Shown here piece by piece: positions 32,119 through 42,969 of a DNA stretch of 64,000 bases (its first letter is position 1; each line of letters starts with the position of its first letter). The notes under the pieces are model-generated. The model made no database searches, was not told the origin of the DNA, and was given only the letters and a program-made list of their open reading frames with translations. This DNA is from Xanthostigma xanthostigma (taxonomy: Eukaryota; Arthropoda; Insecta; Raphidioptera; Raphidiidae), in the NCBI GenBank assembly GCA_963575645.1, contig OY754469.1, positions 10,124,001-10,188,000 on the forward strand, read 5' to 3'. The translations under genes and the position numbers were made by a program.

Positions 32119-33253
32119 AATTCCGGGGAGAACGATAAACGGGTATGCGAATTGTCTCGCAGTGAAACGTGAAGGGGCAAATTTGAAGTTTTTAAAAAAA
32201 CAATTCCGAGGAGAACGATAAACGGGTATGCGAATTGTCTCGCAGTGAAACGGGAAGGGGCAAATGTGGAGTTTTTTAAAAAACAATTCCGGGGAGAACG
32301 ATAAACGGGTATGCGAATTGTCTCGCAGTGAAACGGGAAGGGGCAAATGTGGAGTTTTTAAAAAAACAATTCCGAGGAGAACGATAAACGGGTATGCGAA
32401 TTGTCTCGCAGTGAAACGGGAAGGGGCAAATGTGGAGTTTTTTAAAAAACAATTCCGGGGAGAACGATAAACGGGTATGCGAATTGTCTCGCAGTGAAAC
32501 GGGAAGGGGCAAATGTGGAGTTTTTAAAAAAACAATTCCGAGGAGAACGATAAACGGGTATGCGAATTGTCTCGCAGTGAAACGGGAAGGGGCAAATGTG
32601 GAGTTTTTAAAAAAACAATTCCGAGGAGAACGATAAACGGGTATGCGAATTGTCTCGCAGTGAAACGGGAAGGGGCAAATGTGGAGTTTTTTAAAAAACA
32701 ATTCCGGGGAGAACGATAAACGGGTATGCGAATTGTCTCGCAGTGAAACGGGAAGGGGCAAATGTGGAGTTTTTAAAAAAACAATTCCGAGGAGAACGAT
32801 AAACGGGTATGCGAATTGTCTCGCAGTGAAACGGGAAGGGGCAAATGTGGAGTTTTTTAAAAAACAATTCCGGGGAGAACGATAAACGGGTATGCGAATT
32901 GTCTCGCAGTGAAACGGGAAGGGGCAAATGTGGAGTTTTTAAAAAAACAATTCCGAGGAGAACGATAAACGGGTATGCGAATTGTCTCGCAGTGAAACGG
33001 GAAGGGGCAAATGTGGAGTTTTTTAAAAAACAATTCCGGGGAGAACGATAAACGGGTATGCGAATTGTCTCGCAGTGAAACGGGAAGGGGCAAATGTGGA
33101 GTTTATAAAAAAACAATTCCGTGGAGAACGATAAACGGGTATGCGAATTGTCTCGCAGTGAAACGGGAAGGGGCAAATGTGGAGTTTTTAAAAAAACAAT
33201 TCCGAGGAGAACGATAAACGGGTATGCGAATTGTCTCGCAGTGAAACGGGAAG
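32119..33253. repeat. 83-bp satellite array with 166-bp dimer structure
   Basis: About 14 units of 83 bp: 'aattccggggagaacgataa', 'acgggtatgcgaattgtctc', 'gcagtgaaacgggaaggggc', 'aaatgtggag', then an A/T tract. For much of the array the units alternate between 'ccgggg' with a T6A6 tract and 'ccgagg' with a T5A7 tract, a higher-order dimer. The same monomer occurs inside the MITE in the RagC intron. All open frames through it are periodic by-products. Confidence 0.95.
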
Positions 33254-33380
33254 TCGTGGGGAGATTTTGACGGGGGGGGATTTTGTCGTGGGGAGATTTT
33301 GTCGTGGGGAGATTTTGTCGTGGGGAGATTTTGTCGGGGAGATTTTGTCGGGGAGATTTTGTCCGGGGAGATTTCGTGGT
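33253..33380. repeat. GA-rich tandem array, inverse of the 31829 array
   Basis: Repeats of 'gtcgtggggagattttg' shortening to 'gtcggggagatttt'. Together with 31829-31962 it forms inverted flanks of the satellite, so the whole of 31829-33380 may be one palindromic element. Confidence 0.85.
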
Positions 33381-33413
33381 GGAACCTTCTGGTACATGCT
33401 TAGTGTGTTTCAT

Positions 33414-33590
33414 GCATATATCTATTAATTAACTAAATGAATCATTGCCTATCTACTCAATGTGCGGTGAGTGAACACAACAAAGCGTTGCTTTGCCCTC
33501 CTGGATACGCCAGTGCTTACGGCGTAAAAAAGACAGAAGTATATTTTTGCACCCTAATAGTTCGATAGCCATTTTATTCCTATGCTCAGT
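33414..33590 (+). repeat. interspersed repeat, family R copy 2 (empty site)
   Basis: Runs from 'tctattaattaactaaatga' through 'ccctcctggatacgccagtg', 'cttacggcgt', six A's, 'gacagaagtata' to 'ctatgctcagt'. It lacks the middle present in copies 1 and 3. It shows the uninterrupted form of the site where copy 3 carries a family P element. Confidence 0.8.
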
Positions 33591-33599
33591 AGTTTCATG

Positions 33600-34570
33600 G
33601 TACTTAGCATCGCGTTGTTTGGCAGCCTATTGTATTTCAATGCAAAGTTGTGTTTTATAACGTGTTATTATCGGCTCTGACTTCACAAAATATCAAAACA
33701 TTTTAAAACCCTCTTAACCGATCCACAAGACGTATTTTGTCCAGGTGTATAGATGCACTCTTTAACTCGAATTTATATTAACTAGCGGCCCAGTCTGTGT
33801 TCGAAATTCGCCCTAATTCACTTCGCATTTGCTCTGCTATTTTTTTACAGTGTATGAACGTAAACAATGAATAGTTTATTAACAAGTAGGCGACGTGTGC
33901 TGTCAGCCAGTACTCTGCAACTTTATAAAGATTACTAAAAATGATCTGCGTCTTTTTCGGTGTTGAAATGGGGTGGTCCAAATATAAAAAAAAATACATT
34001 CAATTTAATGAAGTTGAAAAAAAAACAACAACCCATTGCTTAGACTTGTAACGCATAAAAAAAGAATAATAATAATGTACACGTTCGTCGACTGTTTCGT
34101 CGGGATCCATCTTATATAGTCATCCAAACATGTACGTCCAAATAATTACACACCATTAAAACACAGGTTAGTGTCCGCACCCACGAAAAATCCTTTTTCG
34201 TTTATTTGTAGATCGCTTAACTGTTATAGTGAATACAATATTTTATATTGCCATGCAGACTTATGACGTCTGTCGAGTATACGTGTAAATGGTTGATCAT
34301 TTCTTTTTTTATTTCTAAAGCTTACAGAAAACAAGAACAATATGGGGTTTGGTCGATGTGTATCTTTAAAGATGCTTTTTTTTATTGTGTCGTGTAAATG
34401 AATTATTCAGAGTACATTATATAACGAAGTATTGTTTTAAAAACGAATGGTAAAAGTATTCGAAAGCCACCATACGTTCTTAAAATAGGGCATCAAAAGA
34501 TTATATATGTATTAATGCTGACTGATAAAAAATATATCTTTTTATATAATAAGTATATGACGCGTCAAAG
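33600..34570. other. no gene recognised
   Basis: AT-rich DNA. A 73-codon frame on the - strand at 33778-33999 has no domain. Nothing else stands out. Confidence 0.4.
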
Positions 34571-34576
34571 TCTTTT

Positions 34577-34836
34577 AGTCTTTAGTTATAATCCTCTTTA
34601 GGCCTAGTTTATATGAGAGGCGTTCAACGCGCGTTGGCCCAACGCGCGTTTACAGCTTCTATACAATTGTATAGGACTGTTTATATGATAACGCGCGTTG
34701 GTGGCGCGTTGAACGCGCGTTATCATATAAACAGTCCTATACAATTGTATAGAAGCTGTAAACGCGCGTTGGGCCAACGCGCGTTGAACGCCTCTCATAT
34801 AAACTAGGCCTAAGTCTTTAGTTATAATCCTCTTTA
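34577..34836. mobile_element. near-perfect palindrome flanked by identical 24-bp direct repeats
   Basis: 34601-34812 is an almost perfect inverted repeat (ends GGCCTAGTTTATATGAGAGG and complement) dense in CGCG words, for example 'caacgcgcgttgg'. Directly outside lie identical 24-bp repeats, 34577-34600 and 34813-34836 (starting agtctttagttataatcc). The mirrored frames read on both strands here are artefacts of the palindrome. Confidence 0.9.
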
Positions 34837-34839
34837 ACC

Positions 34840-35150
34840 TCCTTGTTTATAACTTCTTACTACGAAGAACACATATAAGACTTTGATAAATTATAAATGT
34901 ATCACATAACATCATATCTTGCATAAAAAAGCATCTAGCATTTCTGCTTCATCTGTTTAGAATGCGATTGTCTTTGAATATACTTTTAGAAATGTGGTAA
35001 TTAGACTATTTTACCTTTTTACATAATTAAATCTTGAATAACTCAGTCTTAGGAATTTAAAATATTTAAAGACAATTATATTCTACTGGATATAATGAAA
35101 ATAACGTAAGGTTTTTTTTTTTATTTTTTAATGAACCGTTCTTAGCCTAT
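34840..35150. other. no gene recognised
   Basis: AT-rich spacer, nothing seen. Confidence 0.4.
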
Positions 35151-35153
35151 ATA

Positions 35154-35649
35154 CAGTGTAAACTCTTTATAACGTCCTTCGTTATAACGAAAAACTCCCT
35201 GTAACGTCGAAATTTTTACGATTTGGTTGATTTACCTTAAAACCTATACATTAATACCCTCTTTATAACGCAACAGCCATTCTCTATTACGAAGAAATAT
35301 GTTCATATTTAGGCGTCAGCAAATGTTTACAGACATAAAGAGGACCATTCTGAACCATCACCATCTATTCAACAAGCACTTGATGACGCCAAACTATAGG
35401 TATATGTGTTTGGAATAAATTAATTTTGTGAAAATTGGTTATTTTTCTTTCTTCCCTCCATATAACGAAAATTCTTTATAACGAAAAAAATGTTCGGTCC
35501 CTTAAAATTCGTTATAAAGAGATTATACAGTACATTGAAGATTATTGTTAATTTGGTTGTTTTTCTTTCTTCACTCCATATAACGGTAACTCTCTATAAC
35601 GATAAAAAATGCTCGGTCCCTTGAGTTTCGTTATAAAGAGTTTACGCTG
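35154..35649. mobile_element. pogo/Tigger-like non-autonomous element
   Basis: Ends CAGTGTAAACTCTTTATAACG-type and GTTTACGCTG are inverted and flanked by TA on each side. 'ttataacgaaa' words recur through the body, and a partial second end lies at about 35500-35533 ('cgttataaagagattataca'), suggesting an internal duplication. No intact transposase. Confidence 0.75.
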
Positions 35650-35654
35650 TATTT

Positions 35655-36390
35655 AAATTTTGTAGGGAATCTGTAAGTGCTAAGCAGAAAATAAGCGATT
35701 TAAGCTTCTTTGTTTCCAAATTAAGAAACCAAAATAAAACTATGTTGATATAAAAACACAATTTGTCAAGTTTTTTAGTTTTGATGTTCTGCGCACAGAA
35801 AACGAGAAAATATAAATTGACTTTAACAGTTGAACTAAACGGTTACTTTTGCTGGTCGATAATCAAATTTTCAGTACCGATATTTTTATGCGTCATAATT
35901 CATAATCTTTTGAAACTTACAAAATCAATAAAAATTGTATCGCATGTACGGTACGGACTACGGACAATAATGCGCTTTTAAAAATATGTAATAAAAATTT
36001 GACGGATTTTATGTATCGTAAAAATAATTGTTTGCCATTCAACGTTGATATCTGTAGAGGTGGCTCTCAAATTTTAGTGAACTTATTATTTTTAGGGACA
36101 TCAAAGTCGTCAAAGTACTAGTGAGAATTAAACTGGAAATTTAATTATTTTACCTCTGATTAAAATATGACAATATTTGTTACAGACTCGTTTCGAAGAT
36201 TGTAATTCTTGATTAAATTTGGCAAAAATTATCACGCTTGTAATGTCTTAAAGCAACGCGTGGATAGAATTAATTAGTTAGTGATAATAATTTAATTTTT
36301 AACATTCATTAAAAAGAACTTTTCTGACAAAAAATTGATATAGCAAGGAACACTTTTCAGCTGCTGAGCGTTTAAAATCTGCAATATGTA
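35655..36390. other. no gene recognised
   Basis: AT-rich DNA with a frame of 72 codons at 35763-35981 that shows no domain. Confidence 0.4.
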
Positions 36391-36392
36391 TA

Positions 36393-36656
36393 TCTATACT
36401 AATATATAAAGCTGAAGAGTTTGTTTGGTTGAACGCGCTAATCTCAGAAACTACTGGTTTAAATTGAAAAAAAAAAAATTTTTGTTGGATAGCTCATTTA
36501 TCGATGAAGGCTATAGGTTATATAATATCACGCTACGACCAATAGGAGCGGAGCATCAATGAAAAATGTCATCTCGGTAAACTAAGATGAATGTGCGTAC
36601 TTATGTTCCCCCCATTCGTTCTTTTGCACCCGGTTGAAACCGGGCGGGATCGCTAG
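36393..36656 (+). mobile_element. non-autonomous Helitron, 264 bp
   Basis: Starts TC (TCTATACTAATATATAAAGC) directly after an A and ends CTAG directly before a T, the Helitron insertion rule. A 3' hairpin, CCCGGT-TGAA-ACCGGG at 36629-36644, lies 8 bases before the terminal CTAG. No Rep/helicase frame. The same family in inverse orientation stands at 52722-53464. Confidence 0.9.
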
Positions 36657-36659
36657 TAC

Positions 36660-37085
36660 AATATATCTATCCAGAAAAAGGTCAATTTCAATGTCGGAAA
36701 AAATACCACGAGCTGTTAAGATTTAGGATTTGTATAGTGGGAATATGACTTTTAACAAGTATCTAGCGCGAATGTTTAAGAAACATTATAAAACACAGTT
36801 TGGAAATCACTGGTATACATTTTAAAAATTGTCTTGCTTTATTACCAGACATTTACACGACCGGTAAATATTACAATGCCTCCCATACAGACGCAAGTAG
36901 TTTTACAATGCAAAAGAAGATAGCTCTGAAAATAATCATTAAAATAATTCTTGAACACAAAGCAGACTTGTTCGATGTCCTGATGCTCTATAAAAAATGA
37001 CTCAGAACTCATAAATCGGCGCGAATACGACAAAAAATACATTCAAAAAAATCTTATGATTCTGTCTTTCTTCAGCGCTGTTTAG
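36660..37085. other. no gene recognised
   Basis: Two overlapping 66-codon frames on opposite strands at 36800-37042 have no domain or splice context. Confidence 0.35.
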
Positions 37086-37092
37086 AAAAAAA

Positions 37093-37339
37093 TTGGTTGT
37101 CTGTAAAGTCGGTTTACGGACGATAGTGTTACGTGATAACGTATTCCGCTCGAATATCATATAATATATAACCTAAATTTTAGTAGCTGTCAAACTTGGG
37201 CCGATCGTGCTTCTCTATCGCTTATACTGCGCTCTCGCTTGCACGCACAGGGTCAGGCGGAACGTGACACTTTTCGGAACGTTACACTTTTTCGAGCGTG
37301 TGGCTGGTGTTTCATCAATTTATAAGACGTTATCACGTC
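37093..37339 (+). mobile_element. family P element, copy 5
   Basis: Full ends: TTGGTTGTCTGTAAAGTCGG after 'gaaaaaaa' and GACGTTATCACGTC before 'aaaaaaa'. The interior includes 'cttgggccgatcgtgcttct' and 'aacgtgacacttttc'. Confidence 0.88.
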
Positions 37340-37344
37340 AAAAA

Positions 37345-37664
37345 AACTTCTTTGTGCAATATTAAAAAACAATTAAAAAACTCAAATATTTAAAAAAAAT
37401 CAATGGTACCTACAGCTCCATCGCACTAAGATCGGTCTTAAACGGTATTGCATAACGAACATATATTTAATAACTTCTATATTGCTAGTGGCCGTAAGTG
37501 GAAGCGTGGCCCATGAAGTGAGACAGCAAATGACTGTTTTCTATCTCTTTCTTTTACTTGATCCGTTGTGCGCAAGTGCTGTGTCAGGTGTCTGTAGAGG
37601 GGCAATTAAGTGGAATAGAGCAAGCCCACCTCCCTTTCACAGCTAGTTCCATGTGCAAACTGAC
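37345..37664. other. no gene recognised
   Basis: Mixed-composition spacer between two mobile elements. Confidence 0.4.
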
Positions 37665-37672
37665 GCTGCAAC

Positions 37673-38109
37673 CAGTGTTGCCAGAACTTTTTTGTTTTGC
37701 GTACTAGATCAGGGTTGAAAAAAGTACAAAAAAGTAGAAAAAAGTACTAGAATTTTTTTAAGATTTGTCAACCACAAATGACCTTTTTTTAACAACCTGG
37801 CTTAAACAATTTTGTCGTGTGCACAATTGAAGAGCAAAAAAAAACGAATGACCTTTTTTTAATAGCCTAATTTCACAAATTTTATCGTGGTAGGAGAGCG
37901 GAAAAAAAGATCCTTTCATTTCCACAACAAAAAAGTATTTTTTTGGTAATTTCCCTTTTTTCGTTTGTTGTGGTGGGTGTGTGGACATTGGGTACTAAAA
38001 AGTACTAGATTTATTAAAAAGTACTAGATTTTTGCTTCAACGTACTAGCGTACAGAAAATGACAAAAAAGTACTAGATCTAGTACAATTGTACTAGACTG
38101 GCAACACTG
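37673..38109. mobile_element. hAT-type element with exact 8-bp duplications
   Basis: Ends CAGTGTTGCCAG and CTGGCAACACTG. Identical 8-bp flanks gctgcaac at 37665-37672 and 38110-38117. The interior is rich in 'aaaaaagtactagat' words and codes for nothing. Confidence 0.92.
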
Positions 38110-38119
38110 GCTGCAACTG

Positions 38120-39630
38120 ACGCGCATCCATTCAAGGACATGCATATGAGACAGAGTATAATAAGTGAGACAGACGTATAAATGTCTGCACCGTAGTCTT
38201 TAAGTCTTTCTCCCGATTTTACTAGCAATATAGAGGGTATTAAATATATGATAACGAACTACAAATTTCCACTGACCAACATATTATGACTGCCCGAGCG
38301 ACGCTCGATTGCTCGAATTTCGATTGGTAATTAAAATTATTGGGTTCAATCGAACGAATTCGCTAGAAAAAGCTATTTGAATAATAAAACTCCACAAACT
38401 TTCATCGATATTGTGAACAGACCTTTAAGGATTTATGACACGTATTGTGAACTTGGATTTTTAGTTCAATCTGGTTCATGCTAATATCAAAAGCACCAAA
38501 GCATTCTTGGCATCTTGGTCTTTGCGACCTATGCTTTGTTGACGGTGCAGAAGAGTTGTAGGTACATGCTAAAGTCTCCGTTCTTCTGATATTATGCACA
38601 TAATATATTGATATTATTCTTTTGCTACAGTTTCATAAGCGCACTGTGCTACAAAAACGCCACCAAAGGGCAACTCAAGAGTAACCTACTGCACTCAACG
38701 ACGGTATCTGTAACCATAGTTTTGTGAATGGTAACTATGGTAACAGCATGTCTCTGTAAGTGTAAACACGATGATGATCAAATCAGATTTTTGACAAATC
38801 GACCTGCAGCCCAGCATTGCTGCATTAGTCTTTCATTTTCTCTATCTCTGATAAATTGTTTATCGACAAATATGGCTTGATTTGATATCCGTTACAACTA
38901 TCAGAAATTTAATGAGCCCTAGTTATCATAATAATATTTTAACAAATTTTATTCCATATTGTGATCGTTTCATATAAACCGATCTAATCATCTGATGATC
39001 CGCTCAATTTATTTGAGCATAATCTCTTTGTTATTTAATTTTTGCCAAATTAGACCCACACATTCACATTTTTTCATTAAAACACGCAATCAGATTACTT
39101 AAAATCGATCAAAGTACGTCGATCATCAATTAATTTCCAATAAAATCAATGCTTCGGGGCAGATGATGGCTTCATCGCACGCTCTACTACGATCATTTTA
39201 GATACTATCACAGAGCATGTGTGAATGTATAAAATTGCCGAAGGGTATTATTTGAATAGAGAACGGTTTTTGGAATAAATTACTGTTTAAATTTTGATTG
39301 AGTGTTAAATTAAAATGTTATTATCTAAATAAAATAGCTAATCAGCGGTAATAAGATTGTAACAATTTTTGATTAAATGTTTCGAAAGATGAGATGACGT
39401 TAGTTACAATTTAAAAGTAGTACCCAAAAATTAAATTTAACTCTTTTAGTTTTATTGAGTAATCAATACTGCTATATTTTTATTCAATATAACAACAATA
39501 AAATTCGAACATGAATTGTAATTTTATTTTTTTAGAATTTTTGAGACGGGAGAATTTTTGTTTGTGTGTTTCTGGACATATTTTGAACAAATTTGGTACA
39601 GAAGACAATATAGGTAGAGAAGACAATATT
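38120..39630. other. no gene recognised
   Basis: AT-rich DNA. A 65-codon frame on the - strand (38402-38599) holds one C-x2-C and later His residues, but it does not fit a C2H2 zinc finger and has no supporting splice sites. Confidence 0.4.
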
Positions 39631-39634
39631 AACG

Positions 39635-39959
39635 TATAATACGCGCCACGAATCTAAAAGGCTCGGAAGTTAGATGCGAATGCGGGTTTGCGCTTGTACA
39701 GTCTGTTGAAAAACTACAAACTCGCAACAACAAAACTAAAATAACAATAACAACTTGAAAATAGCGTACTCGACTGTACTTTAAAGCAGGAAAGCGACAA
39801 GTGACAAAGGCAACGAGCGATCACGGCCAATCACCGACGAGCTCACGTTCCGTGCAGGTAGCTGGGAGGTGGTGGGAGTCACACCGGCTCTAAAATGTGC
39901 CTTTGCGACGCTGTTTGTGACTAACTTCCGAACCTTTTAGATTCGTGGCGCGTATTATA
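39635..39959. mobile_element. TIR element, 'TATAATACGCGCC' family, copy 2
   Basis: Ends TATAATACGCGCCACGAATC and complement GATTCGTGGCGCGTATTATA. The interior ('gcgcttgtacagtctgttg') is in the opposite orientation to copy 1 at 6767. Confidence 0.85.
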
Positions 39960-39999
39960 AGTAAAGTGGACAAAACTGAAGTTCCCATCTGTGTGAAGC

Positions 40000-40360
40000 A
40001 TTCATAAATATAAGAAGGCAAACGAAAAGAAAGTAAAAGAAAAATACTTCTTTATTTATTTGTAACGAATTCCGTACATAACCACGACTAAACAATTATT
40101 AGGGTTACAATATAGGAAAAGTGAAATTTACTATTCAATAAAATTATAACGCGGACACAATATGCAGATTGTGCCGACTATGGCTTGAAGTACAAAAGGT
40201 CGTGAGTTTGTGTTTTGTAAGTGAATAGTGATCACCAGAGTGACTGGTGATCGTAGTGAGTGAGATAGATGCGATGCAATACGAAGAACACCTCGGGCTA
40301 AAGATGCTCTCAATTAGATGCGGACTAGACGTATCACAAAATAATGTACGCGAACAAAAA
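40000..40360. other. no gene recognised
   Basis: Spacer between two copies of the same TIR family. Overlapping short frames on both strands have no domain. Confidence 0.35.
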
Positions 40361-40365
40361 GCTGG

Positions 40366-40609
40366 TATAATACGCGCCACGGATCTAAGAGGTTCGGAAG
40401 TTAGTCACAAACAGCGTCGCGAATGGCCGTGATCGCTCGTTGCCTTTGTCACTTTCCTGCTTTAAAGTACAGTTGAGTACGCTATTGTCAAGTTATTGCT
40501 ATTTTAGTTTTGTTGAGTTGCGAGTTTGTAGTTTTTAACAGAATGTACAAGCGCAAGCCCGCATTCGCATCTAACTTCCGAACCTTTTAGATTCGTGGCG
40601 CATATTATA
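40366..40609. mobile_element. TIR element, 'TATAATACGCGCC' family, copy 3
   Basis: Ends TATAATACGCGCCACGGATC and GATTCGTGGCGCATATTATA. Shorter than copies 1 and 2, with the 'aggcacattttagagcc'-side interior lost. About 400 bp from copy 2. Confidence 0.85.
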
Positions 40610-41001
40610 CTTGAATCAACTGCTTCTTGAGGGAAGTCCATTAAAAAAATGGGGCGTTTTTGTTAAAATTTGGGCCCACCCCTTGGTGAATTTTGGTTAG
40701 ATGTGGCGGAACACCATTCCCCTCAGACGTGAAATTTTCCCTGTAATTTATTTTATATAAGTTCATGTAGTTTGCTGTCTTCTATAGGTACTACATTTTT
40801 TCAGTGAAATAAAAGAAGAAAAATAATACTCCGTTTAAAGTTAGGAGCGGACGCACAAAAAAACCATGTCGTCCCAACCTTCTGCCGCTTGGTACATAAG
40901 CTATTTGAGTAATTTAGATCTTTTTTTCTTATATGATATATAAAAAAGGGTTTAAAATAAAAAAAATCTGCCGCTGATAATTACCGGTCATTTGGCTCTA
41001 A

Positions 41002-41788
41002 TAGGCCCCACTCACGATCAAACTTCATGCCACAGTTCAGTGTTCAGTGAAGTTGGACAGATTAATCGAAAGACTGACTGGCACCACACACAGTTCATGC
41101 AAACTGCTCAGTTTTTTAAATTTTTTGTGTTCAGTTTGGTTCAGTTGTTGGCATACACTCGTCGAGTATAGATACATAAGATATATTATATTATATACAC
41201 ACTATAATATTATACTATAGAGTATAGTTCATTAATAAGAACTAAATGAGTAATTTAAATGGTGAGGATTGGCTGTTCAGAGCTATGGGATTGTATTTAA
41301 AACAGAGAAATAAGAAAAAAAAGAAGAATATGGGTGAAAAATTGGTTAGAAATGCGTGATTCAAGAAGTCATGTTTATTTGATTAATGAATTACATCTTG
41401 AGCCGCTTGATTGCAATAATTATTTACGAATGAATGAATTAACTTACAATTATTTACTGGAATTAGTTACCCTATTTATTAAGAACCAGGACACAAATAT
41501 GTGAAAATCTATTTCTGCACAAGAAAGGCAGCAACATTGAGATTTTTGGCTTCTAGTTGTACAAAACACAGAACTCCAAAAACTGAACTGAAAAACACCC
41601 ACACACACAACAGTTTACTTGAACACTGAACACTGAAGTCGTTCAAAAATCAAGATGCATTTGATGAGTTCATGCTTGACTTCAGTGTTGGTTTCAGTGT
41701 TTATTTGTCCCACACACTATCATGCTTCACTGAACTATAAGTTTGAACACTGAACTGTTGCATGAAGTGTGATCGTGAGTGGGGCCTA
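41002..41788. mobile_element. PIF/Harbinger-type element with transposase relic
   Basis: Ends TAGGCCCCACTCACGATCAA and complement, with 'cttcatgc' and 'acagttcagtgttca' following on both sides. Flanked by the 3-bp duplication TAA (40999-41001, 41789-41791). It encloses a broken transposase fragment. Confidence 0.85.
41325..41560 (+). pseudogene. Harbinger transposase N-terminal fragment, broken
   Basis: Translation from 41325 reads RRIWVKNWLEMRDSRSHVY, then INELHLEPLDCNNYLRM and NYLLELVTLFIKNQDTNM. This matches the N-terminal part of PIF/Harbinger nucleases (R-x-W-V-x-x-W-L ... Y/F-L-R-M ... D-T-N-M-R). A stop at 41502 replaces the next Arg. After it come S-I-S-A-Q-E-R and, one frame over, T-L-R-F-L-A, the usual next motif. 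The catalytic DDE part is deleted, so the fragment cannot encode an active enzyme. Confidence 0.75.
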
Positions 41789-41969
41789 TAACAGAACCAT
41801 AAACCCTTGGAAATTTTGTATCCCCCGGCCCCCTATCTTAAAATGGGTCCAGATTGCGCCTATATAGCATGTAAGAAAAAATACTCGAAATTACTTAAAT
41901 AACTTATGTACCAAGCGGCAGAAGGTTGGGACGACATGTTTTTTTTGCGCGTCAGCTCCAGAACTGTAA

Positions 41970-42540
41970 CGAATGTATATCATCTAAGTTAAAGTAAAAA
42001 TTGGGCTGCGACACGGTGACACCACCACCTTATAATAATGTATATATTTTCTGAATTAAAAAGATTTTCATTTTGAATGAGATTTGGTGAGATTTTGCCT
42101 CTATCTTCAATTTTGAGGTCTCCTTGTTAACTTCGCCATCGAAGATCTGAGCTAACTACCAAGAATCGAACAGTAACACGGCTGAAACCAACAAGCCACG
42201 ATGTTGCTCCGCTAGTCCCACCACATTACAACCATCGTGCTTCACGTGGGATGAGTGCATTGCAGGCCAATGTACCCGCACTATATATTGTATTGTTTTT
42301 ATTTATATACACACAAAATATGTGCATTAAACATTAAAGATTGCATTCTTACTATTTTTGGTTTATAAACTATTCCTGTAAATTATTTTTGTGACTGAAA
42401 ATCGTTTACCTAAGTCGATTCCGCGAAAAAATAAGGTTGATGACGACGAGGACATTGAGATAGTTCTTGCTTGCACGTTTGTTTCAAAATTTGGCTCGAT
42501 CTTCATCCATCGAGTTTTTTAATGAAATTTGAATTTATTT
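41970..42540. other. repeat-like stretch, no gene
   Basis: 42130-42260 is GC-richer and, on the - strand, contains 'ctgttcgattcttgg', which loosely resembles a polymerase III B box. No matching A box at the right distance, so a SINE is not claimed. Confidence 0.3.
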
Positions 42541-42869
42541 TGATAATAGAATGCAAGCAAGCGCAATTTATATAATATGTATCAAAAAATCCACCCTAGC
42601 ACTGGCTATGCCAAGTTGGGTGGATCAATTTCATACAGAAGATAGCAATTTATATATCATTTGTACTAAAATTATTGAAATAAATTTATTTATTATTATT
42701 ATTATTGGTTTTTGTTCAAGTTTGAAAAGTTCAGAAAAAATAAGTAATATGAGTAAATCTGTTTTTTAGTATGTTGAAAGTTTATTTCGTGTTCTATATC
42801 TGTAAAAGCGTAGCACACCGAACGAGTGTACCTACATTGTCTACCATCGTAGAGAGCGTCAAGCACGAA

Positions 42870-42942
42870 GGTCCTGTGGCGCAACGGATAACGCGTCTGA
42901 CTACGGATCAGAAGATTCCAGGTTCGAATCCTGGCAGGATCG
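42870..42942 (+). tRNA. tRNA-Arg (anticodon ACG)
   Basis: 73 bases folding as a canonical cloverleaf. The acceptor is GGTCCTG with CAGGATC (one G-U pair), and the discriminator is G. D arm GCGCAACGGATAACGCG (A box TGGCGCAACGG). The anticodon stem TCTGA/TCAGA closes the loop CTACGGA, giving anticodon ACG, which reads CGU/C/A after A34-to-inosine change. T arm CCAGGTTCGAATCCTGG (B box). No intron. A T5 run 9 bases downstream serves as the polymerase III terminator. The flanks carry no relation to SINE bodies, so this looks like a genuine gene. Confidence 0.96.
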
Positions 42943-42950
42943 CGGATATA

Positions 42951-42966
42951 TTTTTGCTTTTTTTTC
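42951..42966 (+). terminator. RNA polymerase III terminator of tRNA-Arg
   Basis: T5 followed by 'gc' and a longer T-run, starting nine bases after the tRNA 3' end. Confidence 0.8.
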
Positions 42967-42969
42967 ACA

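Larger units (their letters stand above)
40844..41959. mobile_element. outer inverted-repeat element interrupted by a Harbinger element
   Basis: Arms at 40844-40920 and 41893-41959 are reverse complements ('catgtcgtcccaaccttctg', 'ccgcttggtacataag'), with ends GGAGC...GCTCC. The Harbinger-type element at 41002-41788 lies between them. No target duplication was settled. Confidence 0.75.

Noticed and set aside
32119..33253. CRISPR-like array
   Set aside because: Units are contiguous 83-bp satellites without unique spacers, in a eukaryotic genome with introns.
32110..33413. Open frames of up to 240 codons on both strands through 32.1-33.4 kb
   Set aside because: They are periodic translations of the 83-bp satellite and the flanking minisatellite, repeat the same peptide, and have no start context or domain.
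34604..34807. Two near-identical 64-codon frames on opposite strands
   Set aside because: They are mirror images produced by the palindrome.
38402..38599. Zinc-finger-like frame (C-x2-C with later His)
   Set aside because: Spacing does not fit C2H2 or other finger types, and there are no supporting splice sites or homology that I recognise.
42120..42270. Possible tRNA or SINE head on the - strand
   Set aside because: Only a weak B-box-like word is present; no cloverleaf or properly spaced A box.
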